From positions 20,756,717 to 20,820,716 of the forward strand of contig OY727098.1 in NCBI GenBank assembly GCA_963402885.1: DNA of 64,000 bases. The letters run 5' to 3'. A model generated the notes under the pieces. That model saw nothing but the letters and a program-made list of their open reading frames with translations. It ran no database searches and was not told where the DNA came from. Origin of the DNA: Antedon bifida (Eukaryota > Echinodermata > Crinoidea > Comatulida > Antedonidae). This document shows, in pieces, positions 63,151-64,000 of the stretch. The first letter of the stretch is position 1; each line of letters starts with the position of its first letter. A program made the position numbers and the translations under genes.

Positions 63151-63799
63151 TAAAGTTTGAATGTTTTTTTTTTCGTGCCAAATTCAATAAAATACAAATA
63201 TTAAACCTAAAAGTAACATTGCTAATTTTAATCTATTTTTATAAAACTCTCTACAATGATAAATGATATATAATCAAAATACAACACAATTTGCCAAAAA
63301 TTTGTAAAATACAGTAAAAAATTGTATAAAAATGCCTGGTATAGATCATGAAAGTCGAAATATTATCATACAATAATATTGTGTGTACAGTAGGCGTATG
63401 GAAAAAATGTTATTTCGAGGATTGTTTATTCGAAACGATGTCCTATTGGGGGCATTTATTCGAGGAGGGCATTTATTCAAAGGCGGTGTTTATCCGAATA
63501 AATACGGTATGCTGATAAACAAAATAAACATTACATTTTAAAAATACACTACAGTATATTACATTTTATATACACAGTATCTACAAAACTTCTATTTAAA
63601 TTAAAAATTCGTTATATTACAATACTATATTTCGTACATAATTAAAATGTATACATTAACTTTTACATTTAAAAAAAAAGTTAATATACAGTGCCGTAAT
63701 ACTGGTGTAGGGTATAACTTTTCATTCAAAATAGACTGATCTGCTGGGGCCTATGATACTTTTAAAATCACAATGTCAAGATTTGGCTTCTTTTATTAA
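63151..63799. other. AT-rich DNA, no gene seen
   Basis: Only the short TTTATTCGA minisatellite stands out. Nothing coding. Confidence 0.6.
63415..63512 (+). repeat. Short minisatellite of the TTTATTCGA type
   Basis: Units GGGGGCATTTATTCGAGG, AGGGCATTTATTCAAAGG and CGGTGTTTATCCGAATAAAT, period about 17 bp, about five units. Confidence 0.65.
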
Positions 63800-64000
63800 A
63801 AATTAAAGGATAAAAATATATTTGTTCCATAATCAATTCAGTTCTTATTAATATGTTTAAAAATATAATCAGGAGAACACTTGCATAATCGTTTATTTTT
63901 TGCCACCCTGTGTCACCATCTTTTTCATCATTGTGCATTCTTTCACCAAATTTAAACATGTGTTCTTCAGCATTGTGAAGCAGTGCTGGCGTCAGCAGGT
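63800..64000 (-). CDS. Possible exon at the window edge
   Basis: From the window end inward the minus strand is open: LLTPALLHNAEEHMFKFGER followed by MHNDEKDGDTGWQKINDYAS, after which the sequence becomes AT-rich and hydrophobic like non-coding DNA. Composition of the first 50 or so residues is protein-like, so this could be an exon of a third gene lying upstream. I do not recognise the family and see no convincing donor. Confidence 0.3.

Overview
This is animal nuclear DNA: AT-rich, with intron-split genes, GT-AG splice sites, SINEs, LINEs and many short DNA-element remnants. The abundance of short AGGCCTA-type strings, the repeat types and the proteins suggest a marine invertebrate deuterostome, most likely an echinoderm. 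No species can be named from sequence alone. No CRISPR, operon, rRNA gene or intact tRNA gene was seen.

Positions 1-36,734, minus strand: one giant gene, the orthologue or a close paralogue of RNF213 (mysterin), the AAA+ ATPase and E3 ubiquitin ligase. I could lay out 44 coding exons by hand (about 3,320 codons). Splice phases agree at every junction, and the order matches vertebrate RNF213: N-terminal zinc ribbon, long disordered linker built of internal repeats, CBM20-like domain, helical stalk, then AAA units with Walker motifs. The window ends inside AAA4, so the E3 half of the protein lies beyond position 1.

Positions 58,135-61,554, minus strand: a second, small gene for a roughly 330-residue coiled-coil protein. 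It has a clear TATA promoter, six phase-consistent exons and a duplicated exon copy. One short stretch weakly resembles the ubiquitin-binding UBAN region of the ABIN/NEMO/optineurin proteins.

Positions 36,735-58,134 hold no host gene that I can support. They are filled with mobile DNA: a degraded LINE with a restriction-like endonuclease (45.3-53.4 kb), interrupted by a tRNA-derived SINE and by a nearly whole DIRS-type element (47.8-52.8 kb); a 2.6-kb non-autonomous element with hairpin ends; and several 15-18-bp minisatellites. The introns of the big gene carry a 3.5-kb LINE, SINEs, two neighbouring fold-back elements and a small TIR element that sits inside another repeat.

The two genes may share a ubiquitin theme (a ligase/ATPase and a possible ubiquitin-chain reader), but this rests on a weak motif and on proximity only. 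The most unusual host-gene features are the in-frame repeat expansion in the RNF213 linker, an acidic heptad insert between AAA3 and AAA4, a GC-AG intron, and a SINE whose A-tail ends about 20 bases from the acceptor of the AAA4 Walker A exon.
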